Counted from the stretch's first letter, positions 10,386 through 23,011 are shown. The stretch: DNA of 64,000 nt from Helicoverpa zea (GCF_022581195.2 NC_061475.1:6758001-6822000); one strand, 5' to 3'. Made by a program: numbers and translations. Notes: generated from the sequence alone by a model not told the origin.

Positions 10386-11108
10386 TAGTACAAACACTTA
10401 TCTTTCCACATCAATATTGAAATGAAACTAACATTTCATGCTTTCATTACTCACGCTGAAGGCTTAAAACTGCTGATAAAAACCTTTAAAAATAGTATTT
10501 TTTAAATCAAAAGAACCAAAATCAAAGGACCAGCTTATACCCGGGTCTTTTGTACCAACTTCGGCATGATTAATGTTAAAACATTTTTTATCCGTATGTT
10601 ATTGCGGTGTGACTTTAACTTGGGTCCCTCATTTCTCAGTCGGCTCATATCTCTTCTGGTTTACTTGATAAAAGATACGGTTACATATGAGGTACGACAT
10701 AGTTATTAAGTCGAGAAAATTTACTGGTTTTTTGCTGTCATTTTTGGTCGGATATTTTATAAACTTCAATCTTTGTCGCATAAAGTATAAGTAAGTCCTA
10801 TCTCCCCGTTAAAGTATCTGTTTAAAAATACAAGTTAGAGCCTCAATTTTCTATCCATCTTTGGTTTTACTTTCTGCAAATGCGAAATATTGTAAGGGGC
10901 TAACGGCAAAATTCTATCTCTAGTAAAGAAATCAATAGGTAGATAGAATATTGGGAAGAACCATTAATCAGCACAGGCATTTTCAATTCGAGAAACAAAC
11001 TTAAATTTTATGTAACTCAGGATTTGTTCCCACCATCCTAGACTTTCAAAACCTGCCTTTCTTTAAAAAAACGGTTGTCTGTAAAGTCGGTTTACTGACG
11101 ATAGTCGA
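10386..11108. other. Interval without a gene
   Basis: No convincing frame or repeat recognised. Confidence 0.45.
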
Positions 11109-11312
11109 ACGTGACAACGTCATAAGAAATTGATCGTCAGATGTCGAACGTTGCCGAACGCGGAGGCCGATCGTGCCTCTTTGTTGCTCGTTGCGTGCTC
11201 TCGCTTGCACTTCAAGCCTTAAACGGAACGCCTCAGAGCGAGGTAACGCCGCATGAGTCATGTTTTTTCGTGCGTGCAGTCGTCTCCATCGATTTATAAG
11301 ACGTTGTCACGT
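11109..11312. mobile_element. Short TIR element (MITE), GC-rich interior
   Basis: Left end acgtgacaacgtcataag and right end cttataagacgttgtcacgt form about 17-bp inverted repeats (ttataagacgttgtcacgt on the right). The interior is GC-rich (gccgaacgcggaggccgatc) against AT-rich surroundings. The 71-codon minus-strand frame over it is a by-product. Confidence 0.7.
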
Positions 11313-11532
11313 CAAAAAAAAATACTATTTCTGTCAACTTCTCTCTAAAATAACACCTCTTTTAACAATCACCAACGTATTCACTTAATCCACACACAAC
11401 ATTACGAACAGTTACGTGCACAATTCTATTAATACACTATCTATTCTCACAACACATTTAGTTTCGTAAAGAGATTGCCTTCAAACCATCATAAATTGGT
11501 GAGAAACAATTTTCTCGCTTACATCCTATTAA

Positions 11533-12017
11533 GGTGGAGTTGACTGACGCTTCCAATAACCTTAGAGTAAGCGCACACTATAAACTTTTAGTCGGCCGAT
11601 AGTTTGTTTGGGCTCATAAATCAGTATGAAGATGAATGGAAGTACACACGTAACAACGATCAGGTATACCTACAGAGCACTTAAATGTCGATTCTGCGCC
11701 TGATCTCTCTCCGGTCGTGTCGAAGTGCCGTCCCATCGCGCTATGAGAGTGAAGGAATAGTGAGTGCACCTGTGTCTGCGCAAATGCTCGTGCACTATAA
11801 TATGTCCTGCGCAGTTGTTACATTTAACCACCTGTTTACATGAGAACAGCCACCGTAGACGATAATCGGCATCTTTTGTCCGGTATCAGACCGACTGAAA
11901 ACTATTTAAAATATATTTTTTTCAAACCACCGGGCAACAATCGGCCGACAGTTTAGTCTGCAGTATATGTTGGCTAAGATAGAGGTGACTGAAGCTTCCA
12001 ATAACCTTAGCGTAATC
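11533..12017 (+). mobile_element. GTCGGCCGA TIR element between 35-40-bp direct repeats, with a LINE tail inside
   Basis: The outer direct repeats share cttccaataacctta: 11533-11569 and 11979-12015. Inside, the left end reads cacactataaacttttagtc ggccgatag and the right end caatcggccgacagtttagt, giving inverted ends. The interior has gctcataaatcagtatgaag and ccggtatcagaccgactgaa. A separate repeat (11702-11870) interrupts it. A second copy without that insertion is at 28460-28930. Confidence 0.7.
11702..11870 (+). repeat. LINE-tail-like repeat C, copy 1
   Basis: About 170 bp from gatctctctccggtcgtgtc through ccgtcccatcgcgctatgag to cgtagacgataatcggc. Copies at 24441-24600 and 59812-59972. 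It resembles the 3' ends of lepidopteran LINE transcripts; no coding part is attached here. Confidence 0.75.
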
Positions 12018-12124
12018 CTATTTTACGCTAGATGCGTATAGGAAGGTATAAATAATCTAGGAGTTCTTTTGCAAATATGATTTTTATGTTCGCACGGTTT
12101 GGTGTATGAAACAGGTGTTTGTAT

Positions 12125-12310
12125 TATCAACCGACTTAAAAAAAGGAGGATCTCAATTTGACTTGTGTGTATGTACATTTGTGTGCAATTATCTGGCGTT
12201 TGGCTGAAACTTTTGATGAGGTTTTCAGCATAGTATATTTCAGATTTAGGAAAAGGATTTAGGAATGTTATTAATCTCGGTTTTGTTTTTTGTAAAAAGT
12301 TTCCTACAAG
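12125..12310 (+). repeat. TTTTTTAACTGACTTCAAAA family, copy 2
   Basis: caaccgacttaaaaaaagga, then gtgtgtatgtacatttgtgt and gaggttttcagcatag. Same orientation as the other copies. Confidence 0.7.
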
Positions 12311-12535
12311 ATACAATTTGTTTTATTTTTTATTGCGCCTCCCGTTTGTCGCACCCGGATAAGAAGTAGCCTGAAATGTCCTCAATAAGTGGGAGTTCTA
12401 AAAAAATAACGCGTAAATAAACAAACAAATTCTTCCATGTTATAATTATAATTATAGAATAAAAGCATTATTTAGATTTTTCTACGACTAGGTGTACCTT
12501 TAAAGGAAACCATCAGCCTTAAAAATAGTGGCATT

Positions 12536-12689
12536 TTTTTGTTGGGAAAACATCAATTTACCACTCCCGCTATGGATACAGCGTGAGGGAGTGTCAGACT
12601 CTTACTGACTACACCCCATCATGTTCCTTCTAAACCCCTTTATGTACCAGGGCCGGTAACTCTTTCGAACAACCCCGCATGTGACCTCA
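12536..12689 (-). mobile_element. 3' fragment of an R1-like LINE
   Basis: Shares gtgagggagtgtcagactct, tactgac and tttatgtaccagggcc with the 3' UTR of the element at 42103-42876. 5'-truncated and diverged, and split at its left (5') end by the SINE at 12690. Confidence 0.75.
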
Positions 12690-12799
12690 TCATCCTCCGA
12701 ACCTTTTTCCTAACTATGTTGGTGTCGGCTTCCAGTCTAACCGGATTCAGCTGAGTACCAGTGCTTTTCAAGGAGAGACTAACCCCGCATGTGACCTCA
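12671..12799 (-). mobile_element. 5'-truncated SINE (tail A) with a 19-bp target-site duplication
   Basis: Body 12690-12780 (tcatcctccgaacc ... cttccagtctaaccggattc). It is flanked by aaccccgcatgtgacctca at 12671-12689 and 12781-12799. The left copy belongs to the R1-like fragment, so the SINE landed in an already truncated LINE. Confidence 0.92.
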
Positions 12800-13299
12800 A
12801 GGCTACATTTTAAAGGTGCCTTTTACACGTTTACACAAAATCGATAAATAATTCATTTGGAAAAACCGGTCCATTAGTTCAGACGCTTATAAGGTTTACT
12901 ACACCTGTAGGTACCTTACCTACATATAAACCTGCAAGTATTCGTATCACATTAACCTGAAAAATATATTTGTTTTTTCTGACCTCAGACTTGGAATCAA
13001 ATAGTTTGGTAATGCAGTCTTCTGGGCACGTTTCCGGAGGACAGTGATGCGGAGGAATACTTCGACGCCTGATCGATGTTCTTTTATATATGTTTTATGT
13101 TTATATATATTTTGTATATAGTATTTTATTTTTAGATTTGTATAAAGATAAGTAGTTTAAGTTTGTAAATACATATAGTGTGTACATTAAGGTCAGCTAC
13201 CCAACACTTTAGTTAGTTAAATAGTTTGGTTAAATATTTTTCCATTTTATCCACATAGAAAAGCACAAAATAAGCTTAAACAATTTTTTGAGAAAGAGA

Positions 13300-13440
13300 A
13301 GCAATGAGCGTTAATCACCACGTTTTCTTATACGTATTGGCAATTTCGGACTTCAAGAGTTAAGAGTCCAGCTTGCAAAGATGCACTTTTCCTTCACCTT
13401 TAATCAGAAATTGGCATCTAAGATATACATATACTTACCT
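13300..13440 (-). mobile_element. Decayed SINE with tail B
   Basis: gagcgttaatcaccacg, ttccttcacctttaatcag and ttggcatctaagatatac match the tail B SINE at 61384-61686 with many changes. Confidence 0.6.
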
Positions 13441-14461
13441 AACTTTGTAAAGTTTGCCTTATAAACACCCAGGTTAGAAAGAGTACAAGAATCCAATAAT
13501 TTCAATATATAATTCCTGTCCAATTAATCATTTCGTTTCAATTCACCAACAAACCACATCGGCGCACCCAATTTAGCCACAAATCAATGACTAATTACCT
13601 TTTACAGACACAAAATTATATTAAACAGTTTATAATATAATTATTAGCAATTATTTTAAATAATTAAGCACAAATTTAATCATTGTAACACGCAAAGCGT
13701 TTGTCTATGACGGGGATGATTTAGTTTTAATGATGACATTATATATTTGCGCTTAGAAACGATATGTTATTGTTTTTAGTGTAAAGGAAATTGTTTTGAC
13801 ATTATTTGGGTTTTGGTTATGTAACTAATATTTGTAAATGCTAATGACAATTTGTTTTGTAAGTACATTTTTGGTTGAAAAAAGTTAAAAAATGGTATTT
13901 ATTTTATTTATTTTTATTTATTAGGAAAACTCACAGCTAGTACAAATTTTAAATATAGATATTAGTAGAAATAAGGCCAATTACAAGTTTCTACTGATTA
14001 CAAAAGTATAGAATAACATAGAATGGATTGTGGATGAAACAACTAAAAAGAGCAAATTAATTAATTTATATTCCCGGCATATAAAAATACGAATAAAATA
14101 GTAATAAAGTAGTATGTATTATCCAAACCAAATTTTAGTTTCTGGCAAAGTTCCTTAAAACCAAGTCATTAAAAAATAACAGCAGAATATTAAAAACCTA
14201 TGTTCACCGACCTACTTACAAGTGCCAAAGACAAAAAACGTGTCCAACATAAAATTTTATAATCTTAATTTACGTGAAGTTGAAAATTTCGTCGCGAACG
14301 TATATTACATTTGGCTTGAAGCCATTTGAAAATAAACTCTTAAGTATCCTATCATTAATTCAAATAGTTGAACAATTCTTCTAGTGTTTAGTTATGGTAA
14401 CGACCACAAAGAAATTGGAGCACAGGGCTCCAATTTTAAAAAGCGCCGAAAACAAATTATC
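13441..14461. other. AT-rich interval
   Basis: A T/ATTT-rich stretch at 13895-13925 followed by aggaaaactcacagctagta looks like a LINE or SINE tail. No gene seen. Confidence 0.45.
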
Positions 14462-14614
14462 GTCATCATCCGTATCAGACTTATGAAGGAGTGTTACTGG
14501 GTTGAGGAGGTCAGATAGGCAGTCTCTCCTTGTAAAGCACTGGTACTCAACTGCACACGGTTAGACTGGAAGCCGACCCCAACATAGTTGGGAAAAAGGC
14601 TCGGAGGATAATGA
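14462..14614 (+). mobile_element. SINE fragment (tail A)
   Basis: tgggttgaggaggtcagata, ttagactggaagccgacccc and a terminal gataatgatg. The 5' part is missing. Confidence 0.8.
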
Positions 14615-17600
14615 TGTTTTCTATTTTCTCTATGACATAAATGTTAATTCAGTTTATTGTAATTTACTTAAATGTACTTTTTTAAATTGTAACAATAATT
14701 ATTCATTCGTTTATCTTGCTGTCAACGACAACGGCAGCAATTCAATTATTTATAAAAAACTGTTCAGTACGATACAATTTCGTGTCACAGTAAAAAAAAC
14801 ATTATTAATTGTCTCCATGTTCACATTAATGGAAAGCACTCCAAAACCCACTTACTTTATCTGTCTTTAAGAACTGCATTTTTTCTTATCCTAAGACTAA
14901 GTTCAATTTTGCAGTTTCTTATGAAACGTGACACTAGTCGCACGGTCCCATGGAGAAGAACAGGCAAGAAACTCTATTGACACTTTATTTACATTTACAA
15001 ATTATATAACCTCAGATTAACGCGTCCAAACAAACATACACATGAACTTTCTTCTATTCAGTAGCCCTTTGTTTTCCCTGTTTTAAAAACAAATACTTAG
15101 TAAACATCGATTCAAGGGAGTGGTCCCAATGACAGGCAGCCATTATTCCAGGCTTATGGTCCTTCGATACTCAGGACCAAAAAGGTTGGGTTGAAAGCCT
15201 CAAAGACCCTCCTATTGCCTATTAGATTTTATAACAATACTTGAATAAAATAACTTATAATAAAATACTTAGCATAATTTCGATGAAAGGCCAAATATTT
15301 ACTAACATTTTTAGTGTTATTAAGATAATATTTTCACACCTTTTAAAGATAATGGCTCAGGCCGCTTATTATTTGTTTTTGAAATTCAATAGGTAGGTAT
15401 ACCTAAAAAGAAAAAATACAATTCAGTTTCTTTTTTGTAAACTTAAACGTAATTGAAATATACCTATTTAAAAGAAAAATTACAATTCAATTCATTTTCT
15501 TTTTTAAAAACTGTAATTGAAAAATACAAAGTAAAACAATGGAAGAAGAAAATAAATACAAGCTATCTTCATAATAAGAATAATTTATTCAAACATTCTT
15601 ATTTCAAAATCATCATGATTAAACCTGGCAACAGATTATCCGTCAGGGTTCACGTGCGCTGATGACAGACGTACCTAAGTGGCTCAAAGCAATTTTATAT
15701 GTAGAAAACAAAATATAATAACAAAAAACTATAAGCGTATTTTTTCCTAACCTTTTATGACAAGAATTTCTTGCTCAGTTCCACGTAAAAAGGTAAACCG
15801 TACACCTAAATTGTAAGGAGCTGGAATATAAAAAGGTCATTTTGAATTACATGTGTACGTAAAGTATTGTTAGAAAACTTAGGCATAGACACACTTAAGT
15901 TTTACGAAGAATTTGGGTTAGACTACAATATGTCTCTTCAGTTGACTACTTCTAAATCTTTTGGACCCTAAACTCGTTGAGCCGACGAAGTAGTTTAAGT
16001 GCCACTTAAATCTTCCAAGGTATCCTTTCACTGTTTGAGGTCAGAACTTTAGAAAACCAATTGGCCCTTTATCCCAAATTGGTCCTTTGATCAAAAAAAT
16101 ACGAACGAGTTGTAAAAACATGTCAACCTTCATTGTCGTCTAAAAAACACAAATGGCTTTCGTAACTCAAATTTCGTAAATAAGCTTTTAAAATTCAAAA
16201 AAGGAATATTCACACCATGTCGGGGTAATGCCGCATTGCGTACGAGGCACCGTTTGCTTGGAAAACCCGCCAAAATATATTATTCGTTATCTATCCCTCG
16301 GGTGCGGTCCATTTACGCTCGTGAACATGAAACACTATTGGTCCGCATATTATTATATTTAACACGTGGACCTTGCCTCTGATTCTTATTAAGAACTATT
16401 GTAGTTCCAAAACCCACCGCTGATTTATAATGGCGCTAGTTGTTACAGGTAAGTTGCTTGGCTTTATTTTACAAGGATTTTTAATTACCATATTATTCTA
16501 CGCAGACGAGTATAATTTCTAAAATTTTGTACGCTTTATTTAGTTTTCGAGTGTTAAAACTCATAACCCTAAAATGCAAATGAGTTTTTGAGCACACCGT
16601 ATTTTTTAATAGTCCGAATTTATAATTATAATTTACGAAGAAAATAATGCCAAATGTCAGGAGCAAGGTTTTAACGTTAATTGAACTGGCAAGGTTAAAG
16701 TCTGGATAAGTCTGCGCGTAAATCTGAAACTCAATTACCAGAGGTTCTGAAACATTCAGAAGATCAGACATATTGATCTGACACTTGAGCTGAAAACAAC
16801 TTACAATCAAGAATCAAATAGCTCAGAGACATAATTATAAGATTGCTCGCAATCACACATTTTAGGAATAAGCTCAGAAAATTACGAAATTATAGGAACC
16901 CATTTTCTCCGAAATTTTTGCAATCTACACTAATATTATAAGGCTGTGGAACTAGTTTGTTTTCTTGAACACGCTAATCTTAAGAACTACTGGGCTAATT
17001 TGAAATAATATTTCAATGTTAGGTAGTTTAATTATTGAGGACGTCTATTTGCTTCTTTTATTCGGGTGTGGAATACGTTCACTGAAAGCGAATTATCGTT
17101 TAAGTTTGGGAGTGCTATGTGCTGTGCATCATTTCGTTCAAAGAAAAACATATTACGAAATTAGAAAATGTCGTCTCGCCAATCCCTAAACAGCTATAAG
17201 GCCTATGTTTTAGAATTACTTTTATGTGGTTTAACGATGTTCAAGGTAAACATTTTAAAAACCTCTTTTGTAACACTTTTACGATTTTTTTATAGAGCCA
17301 ATTATTTTTAACAGCGTTTTTATCTTCACACACGCACAACATGTAAAAAAGTTAAAACAACTATCACCCTTAAGCTATAAATTGCTTATAATTCACTGCT
17401 ATTCAAGCAATATTATACAGTAGACTTATCATTCATTCTTCTCAATCATTCACTCTTCTAGTTTGATAGATTGAGTCTGTTTGCGTACGTCTATTGGCAC
17501 CGATTTGTCATTCTGCAGGCGGGATGCAAAACCAGATGAATCTTGTGCATTTGATTGATTGAAGTGCAGGGAAGTTAAAGTGAGTGGGGTGAGTGGGTTT

Positions 17601-18040
17601 ATGAACTTTTATTGAGGAAAAACTCGACGATGAACGAAGTATTTAATGAACTTTTTTGGTAAAATGGAGGATTTAATATGTACCTATGTATTTATATGTA
17701 AAGGATATCATGCCTATTTTGAACGAAGTATTAAAGTATAGGTAACGTACCTACAAGTCAGTTTTACATTTTCAATTTATAATGCTTTGTTTGGTTAAAA
17801 TATGTATATAATAATGCACAATTTAAACGACGCTAATTAGTCTTGTATGAAGTCTAGCTTACAAACTATTTGTACATTAAATACCTTTTGCACAATACGT
17901 CACGTTATTTTAGTATATTAAAGCTTACATGTACAATTAAATTCGACAAAACACATAAAAAGTCACACCTTAAATCATAAAAGTTACTCACTCCTTCCCA
18001 AATCAAAGAAATCCAAAGACCATTTTCCAAGGCGTCACCT
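14615..18040. other. Long interval without a gene
   Basis: AT-rich; short frames at 15453-15662 and 16493-16810 have no domain features. 16930-17100 holds a decayed fragment of the repeat seen at 43380 (ctactgggctaatttgaaat). Nothing else supported. Confidence 0.45.
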
Positions 18041-18565
18041 ACAAAATCGAGAAAATTTCAGAACATTCTAGATGAATCTCTGAATAACGATCAACTCGCA
18101 ACTCGCAACCACTAGCGGGTAACCTATTCCATCAATCTATTTGATAGGGACGAGCGAGCTTGTAAACCAACTATTATACAACAAATATCTCCATAGAATA
18201 ACTCAGAAACTGAAACACAAAATTGCAGCATATGAAGTTGTAATCATGCACTGTTGAACTCTTTAAAATATATTTACAAAAAGCCATAATTTTTATACAC
18301 AAGACTCATCATCATCTTCCGAGCCTTTTCCCAACTATGTTGGGGTCGGCTTCCAGTCTAACCGGATTCAGCTGAGTACCAGTGCTTACATAAGACTGTT
18401 AAACCCAAAATCCAAATTTTCCAAGGGAGAGTTTTTCACAAAATCGAGAAAATTCCAGAAAATTCCAGAACATACTAGATGAATCTGTGAATTACGACCG
18501 ACTGGCTTGCGACCACTAGCGGGTAACCTATTCCATCGATCTATTTGATAGGGAAGAGCGAGCTT
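18041..18565. repeat. Local duplication with a SINE fragment between the copies
   Basis: Copy 1 is 18041-18162 and copy 2 is 18437-18565. Both contain ccactagcgggtaacctatt, atctatttgataggga and gagcgagctt. Between them, 18308-18390 is a minus-strand tail A SINE fragment (ctatgttggggtcggcttcc). The minus-strand frame 18386-18595 reads across copy 2 and is not a gene. Confidence 0.75.
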
Positions 18566-19369
18566 TTCAAAGCATATATTCCGGCAATCAATCAAGATTT
18601 CGTCTTTTTATCCATAAAATAGTGGACAGGATCGGAAAAGTTTAGCTGGATTTTTCTTTACGTAATATGGAGAAATATGTTGTGAAAACTTTATAATGTA
18701 GATTTTAGGTATGGAAGAATTAGAGTATACATTTAATCTATTACCAAAAGAAAATAAAAATACGAAATTTTCTGAACATTTCAGTTTAAACTAACTATTA
18801 AATATATCAGTTTTTCAGATATTCTGGACTTATAAAACCATCGCAATCGATAAGCTTACTTATTTAACTACCCTTCTTATTCAATACTTAGGTACATAAA
18901 GGTACTATAAAATAAACCGATTTTCTAAATTGGCCAAGCATTTCTCTGCAACCTTTTTCCTTGGATCTTTCGAACCAAAAATCGTCGGACCACAAAATCA
19001 CGGAAAATGAAAGGCAACAATACACTTAAAATTTACTCTTTACAAACAATGTCCCTTTAGGTAATTACAAACATTTGTCACCGAATAGTTCTAATAACTT
19101 GTCCTAAGCCAACAACCAGCGTACACAAGGTACAGTCATGCTATAAATTTCAGCACAATTAAGTCCCGTCCCCTTTGTTTTTGATTAAGTATCTGCGTGG
19201 AACGGTGTACTGGGCCTGGCTTATCCGATTAAACCATGCTGACAGCATTGCTTGAGGTTAGAATGATAGTTTGATGCAGGACTTTCGGTCCTTTGAGACG
19301 GAATGACAGTTCTTAAGAGTTTTAGGTACTTTCGTCTTCATTATATAAGGAGATATATAATTTCATTTT
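18566..19369. other. Interval without a gene
   Basis: No frame or repeat recognised. Confidence 0.4.
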
Positions 19370-19596
19370 TATGGTTCCGTACCAGGCTGTATCTCATGAA
19401 CCGTGATAGTTAGAGAGTTGAAATTTTCACAGATGATATATTTCTGTTGCCGCTATTACAACAAATACTAAAAACTAGAATAAAAGAAATATTTTGGGAG
19501 GCTCCCATACAACAAACGCGATTTTTTTGCTCATTTTCTAAATAATGCTACGGAACCCTTCGTGCGCAATTCCGACTCGCACTTGGCCGGTTTTTA
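19370..19596 (+). repeat. GGGTTCCGTA/GGCCGG repeat, copy 2 (internally shortened)
   Basis: Begins ggttccgtacc and jumps straight to aggctgtatctcatgaaccg, lacking the gtccgtctgtc microsatellite. Ends ccgactcgcacttggccgg. Confidence 0.82.
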
Positions 19597-20168
19597 TAAC
19601 TGATTCTTAGCAGTTTCTAGGCTTGATGTTGACCCCAAAATTATTGGGAAAGCGCTCGACAGATTAAGAAAGTCTAAAATGCCAGACAGGGCGTTTCTGT
19701 ATTAAAAATATTCCAAAAAAAACGAAATAATTTTTATTTATTGTATAATTTCAGAATACATTAAATTTAACCGGAAACAAACCCAGCCTTCCACCAAAAA
19801 TTACGAAAATTTTGTAAAAAATCCTCATAATTTGTTCTATATTTCAATTAACAGCAAACCAACAATATTTACGTAAACCTACAGCCACAATTTCTCGAAC
19901 CTTCGCTCTACCATAAGAATGAAATGATTGTTCCAATTAACTCCGCGATTTCTCATCCCCGTTGTTGATTGGTGCGATTTATGTGAGATAGAAAACAGCT
20001 GTTTTCTCTTATTTTTCCTTTTGTAACTAATGTTTTTCTTCAATGAGCTTTTTAATGAGTATTGAAGGTGGAAAGAATGAACGCTTGAAAGTGGTCTGAC
20101 AAATGAAGATCGAATCTTTATACGACGGATTCCCATAACATCTCCGTTGATTTGTGGTTAGAAATGAT

Positions 20169-20420
20169 TTTTGATACGTATCATCCTCCGAGCCTTTTTC
20201 GGTCGGCTTCCAGTCTAACCGGATTCAGCTGAGTACCAGTGCTTTGCAAGAAGCGACTGCCTATCTGATCTCCTCAACCCAGTTACCCGGGCAACCCAAT
20301 ACCCTTTGGTTAGACTGGTGTCAGACTTACTGGCTTCTGACTACCCGTAACGACTACAAATGATGTTCAATGACAGCCGGGACCTACAGTTTCACGTGCC
20401 ATACGAATTTTGATACGTAT
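20169..20420 (-). mobile_element. SINE (tail A, 5'-truncated) with a 13-bp target-site duplication
   Basis: Body 20182-20407, flanked by ttttgatacgtat at 20169-20181 and 20408-20420. It lacks about 15 bases near the 3' end (cctttttcggtcggc, with the ccaactatgttgggg segment missing). Confidence 0.88.
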
Positions 20421-20455
20421 GAACTCCATATAAATCATTAATATATGTTTGTAGT

Positions 20456-20745
20456 GTCTTCTTTTTTCTCCTGCCCTGTTCCCAAATTTTACTTAGGGTC
20501 GGCGCAATATGTCATCTTCCATTTTCCCCTGTCACTCGTCATACTGACACTCACTCCCTTCCTATTCATATCATCTTTCAGGCAATCCATCCATCTTTTC
20601 TTAGGTCTTCCTCTTCCTCTCCATCCATCTACATTCATACCTAGCACACACTTTGTTGCATGCGTATCATCCCTCCTCATTACATGCCCATACCACGACA
20701 ATCTTCTACTTCTCATCTTTTCTGTAACTGGCGCTACTTTCTTAC
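20456..20745 (-). pseudogene. C-terminal end of an RTE-clade LINE ORF
   Basis: The minus strand reads KVAPVTEKMRSRRLSWYGHV, then MRRDD, then GRGRPKKRWMDCLKDDMN and a stop after TYCADPK at about 20489. This is the familiar C-terminus of RTE-like LINE polyproteins, downstream of the reverse transcriptase. Only the last 90 or so codons remain, with no upstream RT, so the copy is 5'-truncated. Within the fragment the frame is still open. The plus-strand frame at 20445-20756 is its shadow. Confidence 0.85.
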
Positions 20746-22389
20746 TATGTTTTTAGTGTGTTTGATATAAAATATGAATTTCAGTTTTTAATCCCAAAAC
20801 AGCGGATAGATAAGTAATAGAAATCCATCTTATAAAGACGATAAATCCGCAGTAAGTTGGTCGAAATAGAGTACTCTCTACCCACCTACCTAGGTATATA
20901 AAGATTGCATGTATTCCGATCCACATACATTTGCTCTTCATAGAATATTTACGTTTATTCAGCCACATCCTTCTAGCCTAGAAACCGAACTTTCTACAAA
21001 ACCTCCAAGTTTCAAGGGTTCTAAAATATAGACGAAAATTATTCTTGCGTATCGAAAGACCGCAATTCTATCATGGAAGATAGTCATTCGACCTACATTA
21101 TCAATTTAAATAAAATATTCATATCTTTTGAAGGCTAGAAACGTTAATTTTTTTCACCACAAGTGTTTTTTTTTTAATATTTTACAAGCTTCCGACAGTG
21201 ATTTCACTCGCGTCCCGTAGGATCAGTTTGGCGCATCTGAACAAAAAGTAGTAATCTTTTCCGATACATGTGCTTTTTAACGCTGTACGAATCGGCCCAG
21301 AGTTTCCTAAAATTAAGCGCCTTCAAACAATCAAAATAAATTTTTCAACTTCATGACATAAACATCGCACACTTTTCATAAACTTTGAAAAATGTTTTGG
21401 GGCTTACAGCTTACAAAACAAACAAACCAACAAACTACCAACAGTTTACCCCATACCCTTAGCTAATCAAGTCAATGAGCACAATTACACGTCCTTTCAA
21501 CTGATTGCAACAATTTGTCAGGAATAATAAACAATTGGCCTGTTGTATTGTTCTTCTTTTGTTTTCCCTGTGTAATGTTTTGTTATTATTGTTTTGGTTA
21601 ACAAACTGGTTGGGACGTGGTTTGGGAAGGTTTGTATGAGAGATTAGGTATAGTGACAGGATAGAGAATTGATATAATATACTTAGTATTATAATATGAC
21701 TATAGCAGTTTCACCCGCGTAAAAGCTCTCCTATAGTCTTCCTTGGTAATTGGACTATTTAACACTATTTTTTTTTAATCAGGCTACCAGTTCCTGAAGT
21801 CAACGCGTTTAAGCAAACTATTCATCTTATTAATTATTATACATAGAACTAAGATATTTAGTAATAATTCGTTCACCTAGATATAAAATATGTTGTTCAT
21901 GTATTCGATTTTTCTGAAAAAAAAAACTATTAAGTGGCTTAGTAAATATTCTTAACACGCCGAACATTTAGATACAGATTTCACATATTAACAAAGACTC
22001 AATATTTCATTTCCTGTTAATATAATCATTCAATTATCAACCATTCTCGCTAAAGCCAATACAAATTAAAGTACAAAATAAAATCACTTACATAAACCCA
22101 CCACATTGAAACGCAATAAATCTTTGAATCCTTTAATAAAACGCGTTGAAAACCGACACGATTGTTAGGCTGTGGTCACAATTCCTGCGCTGTACCGCCG
22201 CAGTGTGCACACGCCTTATTTGTATAAAACTTATCTCATTTCCATAGAACTAATGAGATGGATGCAAAAACCTTTTCATATATACGTACGAGTATACTGC
22301 TTGTTCGGAATGAAATTCCATAGTTGTGCTGTTCATATCTGAGGATATTTGATGGGGATTATTTAGATTTCTATATTGAACTGGTAACT
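20746..22389. other. Interval without a gene
   Basis: AT-rich. 21700-21810 (agtttcacccgcgtaaaagc) is a decayed piece of the repeat better seen at 27430. Small frames lack features. Confidence 0.45.
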
Positions 22390-22515
22390 GAGGCTACCCT
22401 TGTCTAGCTCTGGGTTAAGAAGGTCAGATAGGTAGTCTTACTTCTATGAACTGTGATGAAATAAAGGCTGCAGCCTTTAAGATAGAAGGCCGACCCGACT
22501 ATACCTAAAAAAGCT
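22390..22515 (+). mobile_element. Heavily decayed SINE (tail A)
   Basis: gggttaagaaggtcagatag, gtagtctta and aaggccgacccgactatacc keep the order of tail A landmarks. Confidence 0.5.
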
Positions 22516-22940
22516 AGGCAGAAAACGAAAGTAGACTTCGGAACTCTTGATCATCAGCCTATTTAACGTTAATTCTCTTTGTAATATAAACCTCCTCCAA
22601 TTTTTGCTTCGGTCCTTAACATGACATGTCAGAGTTAAAAGTATATGTAAAGACTCATTTAAAATAATTAATAAAATATGACCACCCCATGCACAAAAAG
22701 ACATAGTTTTGCAGATTGCAATCAAAATTTTAACTCTATGAAGTGCTTCTTCAAGAAAAGGATTGCATATCTAGCAAATACTATATAATCAGTATGTGCT
22801 GTATGAAAAGCATTTCAGGTGTTTGGGTACTTACGAGGAACAAAGCTGTCCCAAACTGAGATTGTCCCAAATCCATGTTTCAGTTGCAGCTTTCAAACTA
22901 GAACACTGGAACTCCACTTTAGAACATAAACAGGTGAAGT

Positions 22941-23011
22941 AGTGAACTCTCCTCATTCAGATCATTTATAAGGTAACTCCTTATAAATGATCTGAATGAG
23001 GAGAGTTCACT
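22941..23011. repeat. Perfect 33-bp hairpin with a 5-nt loop
   Basis: Arm 22941-22973 (agtgaactctcctcattcag ...), loop taact at 22974-22978, arm 22979-23011 is its exact reverse complement. No target duplication seen around it. Confidence 0.93.

Noticed and set aside
20445..20756. 103-codon plus-strand frame
   Set aside because: It is the complement of the RTE LINE C-terminus, which is the meaningful reading.
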